A DNA stretch of 64,000 nt from Lunularia cruciata (Eukaryota; Streptophyta; Marchantiopsida; Lunulariales; Lunulariaceae), in contig OX419756.1 in NCBI GenBank assembly GCA_948567375.1, positions 29,154,333 to 29,218,332 of the forward strand, written 5' to 3'. Below the pieces are notes generated by a model. That model was not told the origin of the DNA and ran no database searches. It saw only the letters and a list, made by a program, of their open reading frames with translations. Of this stretch, positions 33,440 through 45,700 are shown piece by piece. A program made the position numbers and the translations under genes. Position 1 is the stretch's first letter. Every line of letters begins with the position of its first letter.

Positions 33440-34700
33440 ATCATGCCCACTACCTTAGGGACACTCTCTCTTGTGATGAAGTCTACCACAAGTCCAACAA
33501 GCAACTCCACCACCCAACAATTGACTAGAAAATAGTAAGGTAAAAGTCCTCAAGAAAATTAGTGGAATTGCTTGTGGAGTCTTGACCTTTAAGCATGTGG
33601 TCTTATCTTGACCCAAAAACTATCTTGATCTCAACACATTAATTAATCAAAACTAGACAATAGTGAGTTAAAGGTCATGTGGTGGACATCATCACAAGAG
33701 GTTACTAGAACATGAGGGTAAAGTTCTAGGTGTATTAGGCACTCTATTCGCTCCATAAGATGGAGGCTATCCATTCTTCCTTGAAAAGCCAGCATGGTAT
33801 AATGCACTTTGTTGCACTTTAGAAGAAGTAGCAATTGGAGATGAGGCTTTCCTACCAAATGAGAATGTCATCACTCTCTCCTCTACCATGTTGAGCTCAA
33901 TGCACTTAGCCAAACCAAAAACCGTTGCCAAAGTCAATGAGGTAGCTTGCAACAATGTAGCAAAATGTACTTATGTTGTAGTTCCCTATCTAATATCCCA
34001 TACCAGAATTAAATTGTTTGAGCCTTTGTAGCCTCCCTAAGTGAAATTGATAATCCATCTCATACAAGTATATGCCTTGCATAGGCTCTCTCTAATATTA
34101 CATTGGATATCTTGTAAGCTCTTCAACTTCTCAATCCATACTCCTTGGTAGTTTTACCTCAAGCAATAGGAGAACTCTACTATGGGGTTAAACTTCAATC
34201 TTGCACCACCTCTTGCAATGGTATCTCCATTCATAGTAGCACCATCTCCAATTAATGCATCTCCATTGGATACACCAACTCTATAGCTAGAACTTGTGGG
34301 TACTTAGCTTGAAGTGATAGGGATGTAGTTTGGAGACCAATACTATCTCCACATCTCAATCTCCTCCAAATGAGCTCTCTTTAACTCATGATAGCCATCC
34401 ATTGGTAGATCTTCTAAGTGTTTCAACAACTCCTTCCATGCCATGAAGGGTGTGGACAAAATTGGGTTATATATCTACTACAAATCACACCAACTATCAA
34501 ACTCTTGGATAAATTCATCTAACTTAATGGTACTTATTGCACCAAAGGAGCATTTGGGACCTTTGGAGTCCCATAAATCTCAGTCTTGTCTCACAACAAA
34601 GATGCAAACACACCAAGTGCACTTTCAATTGAATCAACTCTTGTGTCAAATTCCAAACCAGAATCAATCTCCTCCCTCACTAGGACCTAAGATATGGATT
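33440..34700 (-). pseudogene. K gag with zinc knuckle
   Basis: Minus-strand translation near 33500 gives GGVACWTCGRLHHKRECPK, a CCHC-type knuckle. Upstream the frame 33955-33767 (ATVFGLAKCIELNMVEERVM) resembles the linker between capsid and knuckle. Capsid fragments run to about 34700 in broken frames, including WKELLKHLEDLPMDGYHE-like pieces. Confidence 0.6.
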
Positions 34701-36034
34701 GATATCTAGTGCCACTTTGTGTAAACCCATTGCATAACATAGCTTAATCTACTCTACAATCCTTCAAGAACTTTGTTGTGAGGATGTATTCCAAACCACA
34801 ACTATAACTACTAAGAACCGCCACCAAGAACCACCCACTCATGTAACTCTAACTATGATAACTACACTAAGAAGAAGTGCAACTTGTAACCTACCATCAC
34901 AAGATGCACTCTCATGATCTATAAGCCATCACTTTCTACCTCACAAGAGAGAAATATAGATAATATGATTGGTCATTACTCTAGCCTCATTATCAAGAGC
35001 ACCTTAGAGCACCAATGATCTCATCTCATACAAACATGGTGCACAAACAAGAAGTAAAGAAGGGAAGAGTCCAATCACAAAAAATCCAAAGGATAACCCT
35101 CCATCTCATAAATCAAAACCAAATTGACTTTGCTCTCATTTGGCATTTGATATAATAGGAGTGTTTATTTACTCCTACGCTACCAAGATCACCAAGGATG
35201 GGATCAAATTTCCTCTCTTAGCCAAAGTTATATGAATATATATATATCAGTCTACCAATCACTAGGACAAAAAGTAAGGGTGGACCGTTTGGATAGGGCA
35301 ACAATAGTAACTAAAGATATGGCATTCAAAACCTATTGCACAAATCCTAAAGGTTAGATAGATTATGCCATATAACTACCAAAAATCAACTAAATTTGCT
35401 AGCCTCATGCTAACAAGCTGGCTTGTTGGCCCTTCTAGACTCCCGTAGTCTCTTTAGCTTACAACTCTATGCCTCAAGGCCTCTACATGCCAAAATTTTG
35501 CTAAATGAGTTCTTTCTTCTTGCCAATTCTCTGTCCAAAATTGGCTAACCTCTACCAACTTGAGCATTGGCTAAGGTAATTTGTACAACCTCCAACTATA
35601 TGCAAGCTCTACTAATATGAAAAACTTCTACAATAGTTGGCTGACCTCCAAATCTGTTTCAAACTATCTAACTATCAAATTGAACCAAATTGAGTAAATG
35701 TGGACCTCTAAACCCCTAATTTGAGGAAATAGGTTCTCAAATCCACCTTCAATTTTGCACTTTGGGCTCAATTTGCACCAAACAGACCTTGATTTAACCT
35801 CTTTGGGCTCAAATCAAACACCCATATTTCAAATTGATTCTATTTTGAGAAATTTGGGTAGTGCTTCTACACACCATCTACTCCGCTTTCAAATCTATAG
35901 CAAATTGAGCAAAGCTTCCACCCATATACACACAACTGAAACAAAACTCAAGAAACAACAATCAAATATATTGATAATCCTACCAAGCTAGAGATACCAC
36001 CAATGCACTTAGTTTTACACTCAATTTCTCCTTG

Positions 36035-36470
36035 ATTGTCACTTCTCGGATGTTATCTATTTAGTCTCAACTCAGTTTAGAAATCAATCCTCAAATCAAT
36101 AATCTACCAACAATATAGATTAATCATAATCAAGTCACACCACTCTAGCTTAGCAACTCTAGGTGATCCTTGCTGACCTCTATTTACCATAACCAAGAAC
36201 TCAAATGCTTAATGTCAAAGAAATGAGCTACCTTTCAAAGATATACCTCTTTGCTCAACCTAGATCTCTTGTCCTAATTGCACTTCTAGCAATGAAAATG
36301 GTGCAAGTAACAATGGGTCCCATGGTGTGATCAATAGCCCTAACACAAAATCTGGCCATCACTAATTAGTTTCCAAGCAACTACCAATATAACTTTGACT
36401 GCTAAGACTATCACTCCAATGTCCATGCAAACTAGCTTTGGTGTTGTAAATATTGTGGCAAAAGAGATAT
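36035..36470 (-). repeat. 5' LTR segment of K
   Basis: Inverted match to 27230-27636. Full LTR ends are not resolved; 35270-36034 may be further LTR and leader. Confidence 0.6.
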
Positions 36471-37500
36471 TGTCCTCAACCTCTTGGATATTTTCAAACC
36501 AAGTCGGACAACTTATGTAATTTTCAATAAATTCTTGTTCTTTGAGCACATGTTTGCAAGGAAGGAAATGGGCTGAGCAATGTTATTTTATTAGCACACC
36601 TTGGAAATATATCATTCTTTTGGCAAGAAAAGATCTCATTACTTATTAAATTTTGTAAATCATTTCTACATAGGTTTGGATTTTGTTGGATGAGGAACAA
36701 TAGGAGAAGTTTCCTTCCATAGATTGGATGAGAAATACTTGGAGATCCATCCAAGATGGTTGGTATCCTTGAGAAAGGTGTAAACGGAGGATGTGGATTT
36801 CAATTAGCAGACAAAAGATAAAGGACAAGGAAAAGGAAAAGGAAGAAGAAGTGAGTCTAGACAAAGGACATATTAGTTCAGGAAAATGAAAGGCAAACTA
36901 GTCTTTGAAGGGAGTAACCTCTTACTCAAAGAAGTAAGAAAGGAAAGATGGAGATCAAGCTAACCATATGGAAGATGTACATAAGATATCATCTATGACC
37001 ACATCCGGTGCTACATCAAGGAAGTCTGATTCAGATAGAGATCACAATAGGTTGACACCACCAAGGAGGAAGATGTTGAAGTTGATTAGCACTTAGAAGA
37101 GTTGGGAATAGATGGTCTATTTCAACAAGACTACATACCAAATGGAGGTGCAACATGTCACCAATGAGTAGGAAGGAATGCCTAAACTAGTAATGGAGTT
37201 ACCAAAGGTGAAGATATTCCTTTGAAAAGTACAAAGGGTTTTGACTATGCCCTAAAGGAGGCAAAGACCCACTAGTGCAAGAGCAACCTTTGACAAGTGA
37301 CCAAACTATCTTAGAAATATTGACAAAGGGTTTAATTCCAATTGTAGAGTTTGTGATAGATATCTATGAGGAATAAAAGCAATATGGAGTGGAGAGCTTA
37401 AGTGACCTCCAATGTGGATGCAGAACACCTTGAAGGAATGGTAGAGTGACATTTTGGTAGTTTAGAAAGAGTTAGACAATACATGGAGAGAACAATAAGA
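36471..37500. other. Unassigned stretch left of G3
   Basis: No recognisable coding motif. From about 36830 the plus strand becomes rich in Lys and Glu codons, as in the coil ORFs, but with many stops. Confidence 0.35.
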
Positions 37501-38200
37501 ATGATAGTCTTTGGTGGATTTATTAAGAAAAGATCTACACCAAGTGAAGAAAGAGAATGGAACCTTGAAGACTAAGGTTGTGATACAAGAAGAAGAGGAG
37601 GAAGTATAAATCCTTTGCAGAGACCAAATAAAGATAGGAGTAATGGTAGAAAAGACAAAGGCAAGGCTTAGACAAGAGATGCCAAGTCTGGAAAGCTCCT
37701 AGAGGAAAAGGAAAGAGAAGAATATGTGTGGGTAGCATTGTAGAAGGCAAAGGTGATAGAGATGGAAGATTTGGAAGAAGAGCTAAGGAGCACAACTCTT
37801 TAGATCCAAGAGATGTCAATCAATGCAACCCAAAAAAGGTGGGTGTTGATACAAAGACAGATCTAGTAAACTCAAAGAAAGGAATGAATGCAAACATAAA
37901 AGACTTGGAAGTGAAGATGTTGGAAGGACATAGGTCCAAAGGAAAGAGTCAAAGAGTTTATGAAGGAGATTGCAAGAGGTAATAAATAGCATTGTAGGAT
38001 ATATTTTCTTGGACTATGAGATTAAGTTACTTCAAAAACTTAGGAGTAAAGTTCAAAAGAGTAGAGGGAAGAAATGAGAAAAGGTAGAAGTAAAGTTTTC
38101 AGATAAAATGCAGTGAACAAAATTAGAGATAATTTAAAGTAAAATTTGAAATTTGTAAGAGAGAAGTTAGAATATTAAAGAGTGTACTTGAGAAAGTTTA
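37500..38200 (+). pseudogene. Decayed coiled-coil ORF, copy G3
   Basis: The plus strand is purine-rich and encodes broken Lys/Glu-rich helices (for example LEEELRSTTL in one frame, NSKKGMNANIKDLEVKML in another) directly before an LTR with the same TATTTAAG box as G1. Placement relative to the LTR is the same as at 1775-3268. Sequence similarity is weak, so this assignment leans on layout. Confidence 0.4.
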
Positions 38201-38219
38201 GGAGATAGAAATTTAACCT

Positions 38220-38630
38220 TAGGAGTTAATTTGGTTCCTTTGGAGTCAGTCAATTAGTGCACTTTGCAAAGACATGTACAAGCTAGTTCAGACAGATGTT
38301 GTTTGAATGCTTTATTTGGTGTAGCATTTAGTTCCAAGAAGCAAAGTATTTAAGGCCAAGCACTCAATGTGCCATTTTGTTCAATTTAGCAGTAAATAAG
38401 TGAAAGGGCCTTGAGCTCTTTGTCATTTTCATCATCCTTGTGCATTTGTTATTCCTTTGTGTTCTACTTGTTGTTGAATCTTTTCAATAAGTGTTGTTTT
38501 CTTCTCCTTGAATGTTTGATGCTTTGAGGCAAAAGCGATTGTCTAGGAGCAACACCTTGATGGACTTGTTAGAGTCTATAGTGTTGGTAGTAGACAAAGG
38601 AGTGCACTTGTGAAATGGTTCAAGAGATAA
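38220..38630 (+). repeat. LTR of the G type, copy G3
   Basis: TATTTAAG at 38347-38354 and downstream sequence (GATGCTTTGAGGCAAAAGCG; TTGGTAGTAGACAAAG) parallel the G1 LTR at 3385-3700. It ends before the integrase F frame resumes at 38634. Exact ends and target duplication were not found. Confidence 0.45.
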
Positions 38631-38633
38631 ATT

Positions 38634-38882
38634 TTGGTTTACATTGACTACACCATGAAGATGGTCAAAGTCAATGTCAAATCCATTTGGAGGGATGATG
38701 TTCAAATAGTAATGAAAGTTTTCTTTTGCAATGGTATATCATGAAATGGATGTCCTTTCAAGTCTATCAATGATAGGGGAGTACATTTCTTGAACAATCT
38801 TGTGGAGTCCCTCATAAAGTATTTTCCAGATTAACCATTAGAAGACTATCCTTGCCACCCAAAGGCAAATAGCATAACAAAG
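38634..38882 (+). pseudogene. Integrase F, left part
   Basis: The frame from 38634 reads LVYIDYTMKMVKVNVKSIWR, then NGCPFKSINDRGVHFLNNLV, and HPKANSITK: the integrase core of an Athila/Tat-like element with the second catalytic Asp in NDRG. Stops are TGA near 38736 and a TAA near 38834. Cut at 38882 by D1; the frame resumes in register at 48145. Confidence 0.8.
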
Positions 38883-39463
38883 AGTAATAGTCCAATGACA
38901 AAAGAACATAAGATTAGAACTCCCAAGACTCCCATGCTTCAAAGTAGCACTCTCTCTATATTATATAGCATAGAAGATCTCCCTCAAAGGGAGCTACACT
39001 CTTAGATTAGATATATGGATTGGTGATGTGTTAGCAAGCTACACCCTTAGATAAGCTACATGGATGTTCCATTTGGTTGGTCAAACAAGTTTAACGGCCA
39101 AAGTAATAAAACACTTTGGCGTGGCCCAACAGGAATCTGTTAGGCATCTTTGTATAGAAAGCTCATAATAAAATGGAAGTACTATTGGAAAGATCTCAAC
39201 AAGACAACATGAGGGGTGAAAAGGCAAATTTTTTTTCCAAAGAGAGGTAAGATTCTATTTTTTGAGACCTAATTCTTTTGTCTAGGTCTCCAAAATTGGC
39301 TCTAAATTTTTTAATGTGTTTTTGACCTTTGCCTTAATACTGAAAATCTTCTTTTGATGACTCTTCTATTTAATCCACTTTATATCATCATGTATAACAT
39401 CACTAAAGATATTAACAAACCAATTTTCACCTTTAGATAATTTTTCTAGCTAATGGTATTACA
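38883..39463 (-). repeat. 3' LTR of D1
   Basis: Starts AGTAATAGTCC, from a TG that mutated to AG, and ends GGTATTACA. Matches solo LTRs D2 and D3 and the right LTR. Contains two imperfect ~42-bp repeats around 38990-39065 (AGCTACACCCTTAGAT). Confidence 0.85.
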
Positions 39464-39477
39464 AACCTCTCCCATTT
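39464..39477 (-). other. Polypurine tract of D1
   Basis: Minus strand AAATGGGAGAGGTT directly precedes the 3' LTR. Confidence 0.6.
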
Positions 39478-39509
39478 AAGACTTAACATCCTCATTACAA
39501 AGTTGTTGC

Positions 39510-40367
39510 TCAAAAGATTGCACTAACACCAATGCATTGGTCAAGTTAGCTGCGGGCTCTTAGGTGGCCTCATACAATAGGTATCATTTCCAATGTATGA
39601 GATATCTCACATACTAATGGTGGGTACCTCATATGCATTTTTGGAGAATGTGCTCTACTTTGTATTCCTCTATTCCAACAATGAGTCTTGGATAAGGTTG
39701 AGCTTCTTGTATGAAAGGAAAGTGTGGAGGTAGCTCAAGGTGATAAGTCATTGCTCTGACTAGTTGGATGTTGAGAAAAGGACCAATAAAGTGAGGTTTG
39801 AACTTACAAGGGCCAACTAACATAATGTTGGTTATTTACAACCATACTTAATCCCCAACTTCAAACTCCATGTACCGGCAATGTGCATTTGTATTTTGTT
39901 TTTGCCCATTTTGAGCTACCAACAACCTATTCTTGGCATTCTCCATGCATTGTTGGATTTTAGAAATAAATGCATTGGAAACATTAACATTTATAGCTAT
40001 TGGGCTGACCTTTACCAAGCTCAAATATTTAAAAGGGTGTTCTCCATACATGAAGAAGAACAATGTGATCTTGGTAGATGCATTCACCAAATTGTTGTAG
40101 GTAAATTTCAGCAATGGAAGTAATGTGTCCCACCTTTCTTGCTCCTCTAGAGTAAAGCCCCATATCATTTCCTTGATAGTGCAATTGACCTTCTCTATTT
40201 GTCCATTGGTTTGTAGATGGTATGTCATGGATATTTCAAGTTTGGTTTTGAAAACTCCAAAGAGTGTTTTCCAAAACAAACTAATGAATGGAGTGTTGTG
40301 ATCTATGATGAGCACTCAAGATAGTCCATGTTGATAAAAGACCATTGCTAAGTACAATTGAGCCAAT
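39510..40367 (-). pseudogene. D1 integrase core and chromodomain
   Basis: The frame 40315-39848 has the integrase core: DHNTPFISLFWKTLFGVFKT, the YHLQTNGQIEKVN block with catalytic Glu, and KFTYNNLVNASTK. The next frame (39823-39629) has GPFLNIQLVRAMTYHLELP and then EEYKVEHILQKCI. Chromodomain residues continue as YLIHWK, a stop, YLLYEAT, a stop, EPAANL. The chromodomain binds methylated histone and guides insertion in chromoviruses. The N-terminal part lies at 46750-47060, beyond element E. Confidence 0.85.
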
Positions 40368-40442
40368 TGTAGAGTAACAATATAGAGTTTAGCGACATAG
40401 TTAGTAGGGCTAATGAAGTAGCAAATAAGACAAATTAGCCTA

Positions 40443-40672
40443 GAATATTCTAGAAGTATCTAGGAAGCTTCTTAGGAAGCTACCCGGCTAGCTTACCTTG
40501 CATCTCAAGTAAGCAGCTTCTAGAAGGAAGCTTCTAGAAGCTTCCAACTAGCTTAGCTTGCACGCCAAGTAGGCAACTTCTAGAAGGAAGCTTTTTGAGA
40601 AGCTCCTTGGTTAACTTGGCTTGCACTCTAAGAAAGCGGCTCAAGGAAGCTTCTTGAGAAGCTTCTCAAGGA
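40443..40672 (+). promoter_or_regulatory. Array of heat-shock-element-like motifs in E 5' LTR
   Basis: GAATATTCTAGAA (40443-40455) is three perfect alternating nGAAn/nTTCn units. GAAGCTTCTAGAAGCTTC (40527-40544) is four. Further GAAGCTTC pairs lie at 40586 and 40636-40664, the last ending about 20 bases before the TATA box. Such arrays bind trimeric heat-shock factors. The LTR's tandem repeat amplifies them. The 3' LTR keeps a similar set at 46401-46616. Confidence 0.6.
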
Positions 40673-40686
40673 CCTTGTATGTTACC

Positions 40687-40694
40687 TATAAATA
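40687..40694 (+). promoter_or_regulatory. TATA box of E 5' LTR
   Basis: TATAAATA in CCTATAAATACC, conserved at 46633-46640 in the 3' LTR. Transcription would start about 30 bp downstream. Confidence 0.75.
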
Positions 40695-40799
40695 CCAAAG
40701 CCAAAGCTCATGCTAGGCATTGAGAGTTTTCCCTCATTCCAACATCCCAATGTGAGCTTCCATTCTCCTATTTCTCTCCTTGGTCTTGGTCTTTCACAT

Positions 40800-40811
40800 T
40801 TGTATCAAAGC
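40800..40811 (+). other. Primer-binding site of E (tRNA-iMet type)
   Basis: TTGTATCAAAGC, one base after the LTR, differs at two positions from the usual TGGTATCAGAGC. Confidence 0.75.
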
Positions 40812-41070
40812 ATGAATGGGATGGATGGAATTTATAGACCACCAAATCCACTTCTGCCAAACCATTGGGATTTTCATATCTAGATATTACCCAAGTATCA
40901 TTTCACACAATTCATCACCTTGCGCTTTGGGTAGGATTTTTTGCAAATGATCACCTTGTATGAGGAACCCTTGATATTTCCGATTGTAACTTATGGAGAA
41001 TGGTGGACGTGCTGCATCTATGTGTTAATCAATTAAATAAATTGGGAATAGTGGGATAGAGTAGTAGCTA

Positions 41071-42670
41071 TGGCGGCAATATTGGATGTTATCCTTACAA
41101 TGCAACAATAAATTGAGCACCTTACTCAATTGTTGGATGAACGAGACTAGCAACGATGAGAATATATATAGAGAGCGCCAGTTCAAAATGGAGAAGATTG
41201 CGTTTGATTTTCAAAACCTAAGGCGTTTTAAAGCAAGAATCTTTTGGACACAATAGAGAATTTTATGTTTGACTAAAAATATAACTTTGAAGCTACCAAT
41301 CTTCAAGATGAACTGAAATAGATTCTCTTGGCTTCTAGACAATTGGATGGTATGGCAAAACTTTGGTGGCGATTCCGAGTGGAGCAAGCTGAACTAAAAA
41401 TTGTTACACCAATTTTGACATGGGCAGAATTCAAGGATGTTGTAAGACTCCAAGGACAAGAGAAGAGAGAAAACACAGATTTCACACTCAATCATCTGAT
41501 GCTCTAAAGGAGCACCTTCTCTATATTATATAGACAAAGAGGATCTCCTTCAAGGAAGCTCAACCATAGGATTAGACACACAGATAGGTGATATGTCAAC
41601 AAGCTACACCCTTGGATTACTTACTTGGATGGGTGACATGTTGGTCCTGGTCCTATCTGGTTGGTCAAACAAGCTTTGACCAAAGGGAATCTTTTAGGGA
41701 ATCTTCCAATAGGAATCTTGGAATCACATGGGTGAGGTACCATTGGAAAGCTCATGATGAGAAAAACCAAGGAGGAGGGAAGGCCAACCTTTCATCCATT
41801 AGAGGGGAGATTTGCACATTTTTGAGGTCTAATTCATCCGTTTAGGTCTCCAAAATTGCCTTCAAAAATTTTAGGCATATTTTGGTTCCTACTCTATTAG
41901 TAGAATTCCCCTTTTGGTGCTACCTCTTTCTGATCTATTTATTCCATCATGTGTAACATCCTTCCAGATGTTACCAAACCAATTCTCACCTTTAAATCAT
42001 ATGTCTAGCTATTGGTTCTAAGGTTTTCAAGTCTATTTTGATTTTTGCCCTATTAGTAAAAGTACACTTTTGGTGATACTTCTACATGATCTATTTTGAC
42101 CATCATGCATAACATCATTCCAGATGTTACCATACTAAATTTCACATCTAGATCATATGGCTAGCTCTTGGTATTATAGATGCAATACTTGGTTGATTTC
42201 AAACTAGAAATGCCACCTGAACCGCACAAGATAAATTGGTGAAGTAGAAACAGATTGGCTCAGCAAGGAGCTACATCACACAATTTCAGAATATTATCAT
42301 GCAAATTCCAAATATACAAGAAGGTGAAGTTTTGGATCAATTTGTACGGGGATTGAAGTCACGAACCAAATTGGAGATGACCATAAGGGAACCACAAAAT
42401 GTAGAAGAAGCCATGCAATTGGTTGAGCCCTTTGATTCCTTGGTTGCAAGACCTTGGTCTTGACTTCAATCTACACGAAGCTTACCAGTACACTACATAC
42501 AAGTGGAAGAACCAGCACCAATGGAGATTGATGCTATCCAATAGAGACCACTTGGTACAGCGGATAAAGAAAGATTGTGACAAAATGGAGGTTGTTTTTA
42601 TTGTTGCCAAGTTGGACATTGCATTGCTGAATGTTCACTTACGAAGGGGCAATCTTGACAAGTTGCCTAG
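41071..42670 (+). pseudogene. E gag, interrupted by solo LTR D2
   Basis: Capsid pieces before the insertion include LASRQLDGMAKLWWRFRVEQ and TWAEFKD. After it come NIQEGEVLDQFVRGLKSRTK and EEAMQLVE. A CCHC knuckle survives intact in one frame at 42593-42634 (CFYCCQVGHCIAEC). Several stops and frame changes are present. Confidence 0.75.
41441..42178 (-). repeat. Solo LTR D2 inside E gag
   Basis: A 738-bp D-family LTR with ends TGTAAGACTCC and GTATTATA, flanked by GATGT (41436-41440) and GATGC (42179-42183). A ~170-bp block (ending CTAGCTATTGG...) is duplicated inside it, as in D3 and unlike D1. It is the youngest layer of the nest. Confidence 0.88.
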
Positions 42671-42769
42671 ATGGAGTTTGTGGAATAGAATGATCAGGGA
42701 AACAAGGAATCCCAGTAGGAGATTTGAGCCACCTATTGGGAGCTTGATTAGTTCTCATGGGATTGAAGG

Positions 42770-45700
42770 CTCGACCTATGCAAGTTTGCTTCACTTGCAA
42801 GGTATAATATCTCATTGTGGTTGTATGATTTTGGTTGATTTTGGAAATTCAGAGAATTGCATGTGTATGCAAGTAGCAAAGGAATTAGGTATTCCTATCA
42901 AGCTAGTGATTGGAAGTAGATTTATGATGGTAGATGATAGAAAGGATTCCGTACCTCACATCCTATTACTTTTAAGATTGGGAGGGATTATTTGGAGTGT
43001 ATGAGGTTTGTAGTGGCACCTCTACACAATGATGTCATTTTAGGAATACCTTGGCTTGAATGTCATAAGGTTCAATTTGATTGGACCAAACAACAAATTT
43101 AAGAACAACACCAAGGTAGGGATTTCTGATTAGGTTGTCTGGCACCTTTGAGTAAGACACCTAAGAATAGTCAGTCCCAAGATGGGAAGTTTGTTGAGAA
43201 GGTAGCCATAGAGCATGCCTTGAAGAGAGAGGAGACCCAAGATGAGAAGTTTGCCAAGAAGGCAACTATGGAGCAAGCTTTGAAGAGAAATGAGTCCCTA
43301 TATGGGAAGTTTGTTAGTGAAATAGCCATAGAGCAAGCTTTGGAGGAAGATAAGTTTGTTTTTGCAATGTGGATCAAGCTGATTGCACAAGGACAATCTA
43401 AGGAGAGCCAAGAGCCTCATCAAGAAATGGTTGATTAGATAGTACAAGAGTTTGCAGACGTGTTTCTAGATGATCTGCCAAAGGGATTACCCTCCGATTG
43501 TGGTATGCCCTTCAAGATTGTGTCATTTCCAGAGAGTACTCCTGTGAGTAGACCAATCTATTGGCTCTCACCAAAGGAGTTGGAAGAGTTGCAAATAACA
43601 TTTATAGAATTGTTGGAGAAGGACTTCATATGACATAGTACCTCTCCTTGGGGAGTACTGGTACTATTTGTTCCAAAGAAGGATGGAGGACTTCATTTCT
43701 ATATTGATTATTGTGGGCTCAATAAGCAAACATTGAAGAATGCATTTCCTTGCCTTGGATTGATGACTTGATTGATCAATTGAGTGGAGCACAATACTTT
43801 TCCAAGTTTGATCTTTGCAGCAGCTATTGGCAAATCCCCATTGATAGGAAGGATGTGCAAAAGACAGCCTTTCACACAAGGTATGGGCATTTTGAGTGGA
43901 GAGTTCTACCTTTTAGGCTCACTAATGCTCTAGCAATCTTCATGGATCAGATGCATTGGGTGTTGGATGGACTATTGGATGGGTATGTGTTGGTGTTCTT
44001 GGATGATATCTAAATCTATAGCAAGGCAAAGGCAAAACACATGAATCACATGCGAGAAGTCCTAAGACGACTACAACAATGGAAATTTTACTACAAGAAG
44101 TGTGCCTTTTGGCAAAAGGAAGTTACCTTCTTGGAGCACAAGATCTCATTGGAGGAGATCAAGATGGAAGAGGAGAAAATCAAGGCCATTACTGATTGGC
44201 CTACTCCAAAGGATGCTACAAAAGTATGGGTATTTAATGGACTGGCCAGTTTTTACCAACGGTTCATCCATTATTATGCTCATGTGGTTGCACCATTGAT
44301 TGATCTCTTGGGGAAGCACTCAAGCTTCCAGTGGACCACCAAGCACAAGGAAGCATTCAAGAAGTTGAAACATATGGTGTCTTCAAGGCCCATTCTTCAA
44401 CCATATGATCCTCAGCTACCTTGTGTGGTTGATTTTGATGCATCTAACTTTGCAATTGGGGCCGTGTTACAACAGGAATTCCGAGATGGACTACGTCCTA
44501 TTGCCTTTGTGTCTCACCGACTCAATAGGTTGAAAGAAACTACTCTGCTCAAGATCAGAAACAACTTGTAATGGTATATGCCACCAAGGTATGGAGGCAT
44601 TACCTCTTGGGGAAACAAATGATAATGCAAATTGATCACAAACCATTGTTGCAGACCTTACACTTGGAACATATGAAGAGTTAACATCATCGATGGGAGG
44701 AACAACTCCAATTGTTTGATATCAAACTTGAGTACAAAGAAGGTTGGTTCCACATCATCCCTGATGCTTTATCACAAAGACCTGATTTGAAGTCTCTTCC
44801 TCTCATCATAGCGGAAATTACAATGGTGTCGATTGACTCCAAGGTCCAAAATGAGTTTCAGTCAGCTCTACAACAAGATCTCTTCTTCCAAATGGTACAT
44901 GGTCTCCTTACAGCATGTGACAAGGAGTACAACACCTTCTGTATCAAGGAGGACCTTCTATTCTATGAGGACCGGATCTATGTTCCAGCCAAAGGTGATC
45001 TCTGACTTGTGCACCTTCAAGAAGCCTATGACTTACCCATAGCTGTTCATATGGGTGTAGACAAGACCTTGGGTACCCTCCAATGCCAATGGTGGTGGCC
45101 CAACATGACACAAGATGTTCAAGAATTTGTTTGATTGTGTGAGAACTGCCAACGCAACAAGACCAGCAACCAAAAGCCGAGTGGACTCCTTCAACCACTT
45201 GCATTCCATTTGCTTGATGAGAGCATGTGATCTTGGATCTCATCACATCCTTGCCCAAGACAAAGCAAGGACACACAACAATCATGGTGTTTGTGGATAA
45301 GCTTAGTAAGAAAATCCACTTGGCATCAACGTATGATACCATGGATGCTCCAACCTTAGCACAAATCTACTTTGACAATGTCTTCAAGCATCACGGGATG
45401 CCACATGTACTCATCTCCAACCACGATCCTCGATTTATCGAGAAGTTTTGGCAAGCACTCTTCTAGATACTAGGCACCAAGCTTGCGTTGTCCACGGCCT
45501 ATCATCCTCAAACTAATGGACAAACCAAGCATGAAAATTGTACATTGGAAGATATATTGCATGCCTTTGTCAATGTCCACCATACCAATTGGGATGAATA
45601 TCTTGCAACTACAAAATTTGCCTACAAGAATTCCAAATAGGCAAGCACCAGATTTTCTCCTTTCTTTCTCAATTTTGGCCAAGATCCGCTTGTTCCAGAT

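Larger units (their letters stand above)
27747..36470 (-). mobile_element. Old Ty3/gypsy element K, decayed
   Basis: Right to left it holds a 5' LTR segment (36470-36035), gag with a zinc knuckle, an undefined middle, RT and RNase H, then integrase. It ends at the inverted arm at 27747 and lacks its own 3' LTR and the PHD-like tail. Stops and frameshifts are frequent. Its RT (LPINEEDKSK) and integrase (GHMPQLHPLPIMGL) differ clearly from those of A, D and E, so it is a separate lineage. Confidence 0.75.
40373..40798 (+). repeat. 5' LTR of E
   Basis: Begins AGTAACAATA (the partner LTR has TGTAACAATA) and ends TTTCACA. Holds a 49-63-bp imperfect tandem repeat starting at 40462, 40525, 40585 and 40634, a TATA box, and heat-shock-like motifs. 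Confidence 0.92.

Noticed and set aside
38883-39463. Considered as a solo LTR
   Set aside because: The flanking CAAAG is found again only at 48140-48144, and purine tract and chromodomain adjoin it, so it is the 3' LTR of D1.
40443-40672. GAAGCTTC array considered as plain satellite
   Set aside because: It is confined to the two LTRs of E, sits at a fixed distance from the TATA box and keeps alternating spacing, so regulatory use is the better hypothesis.
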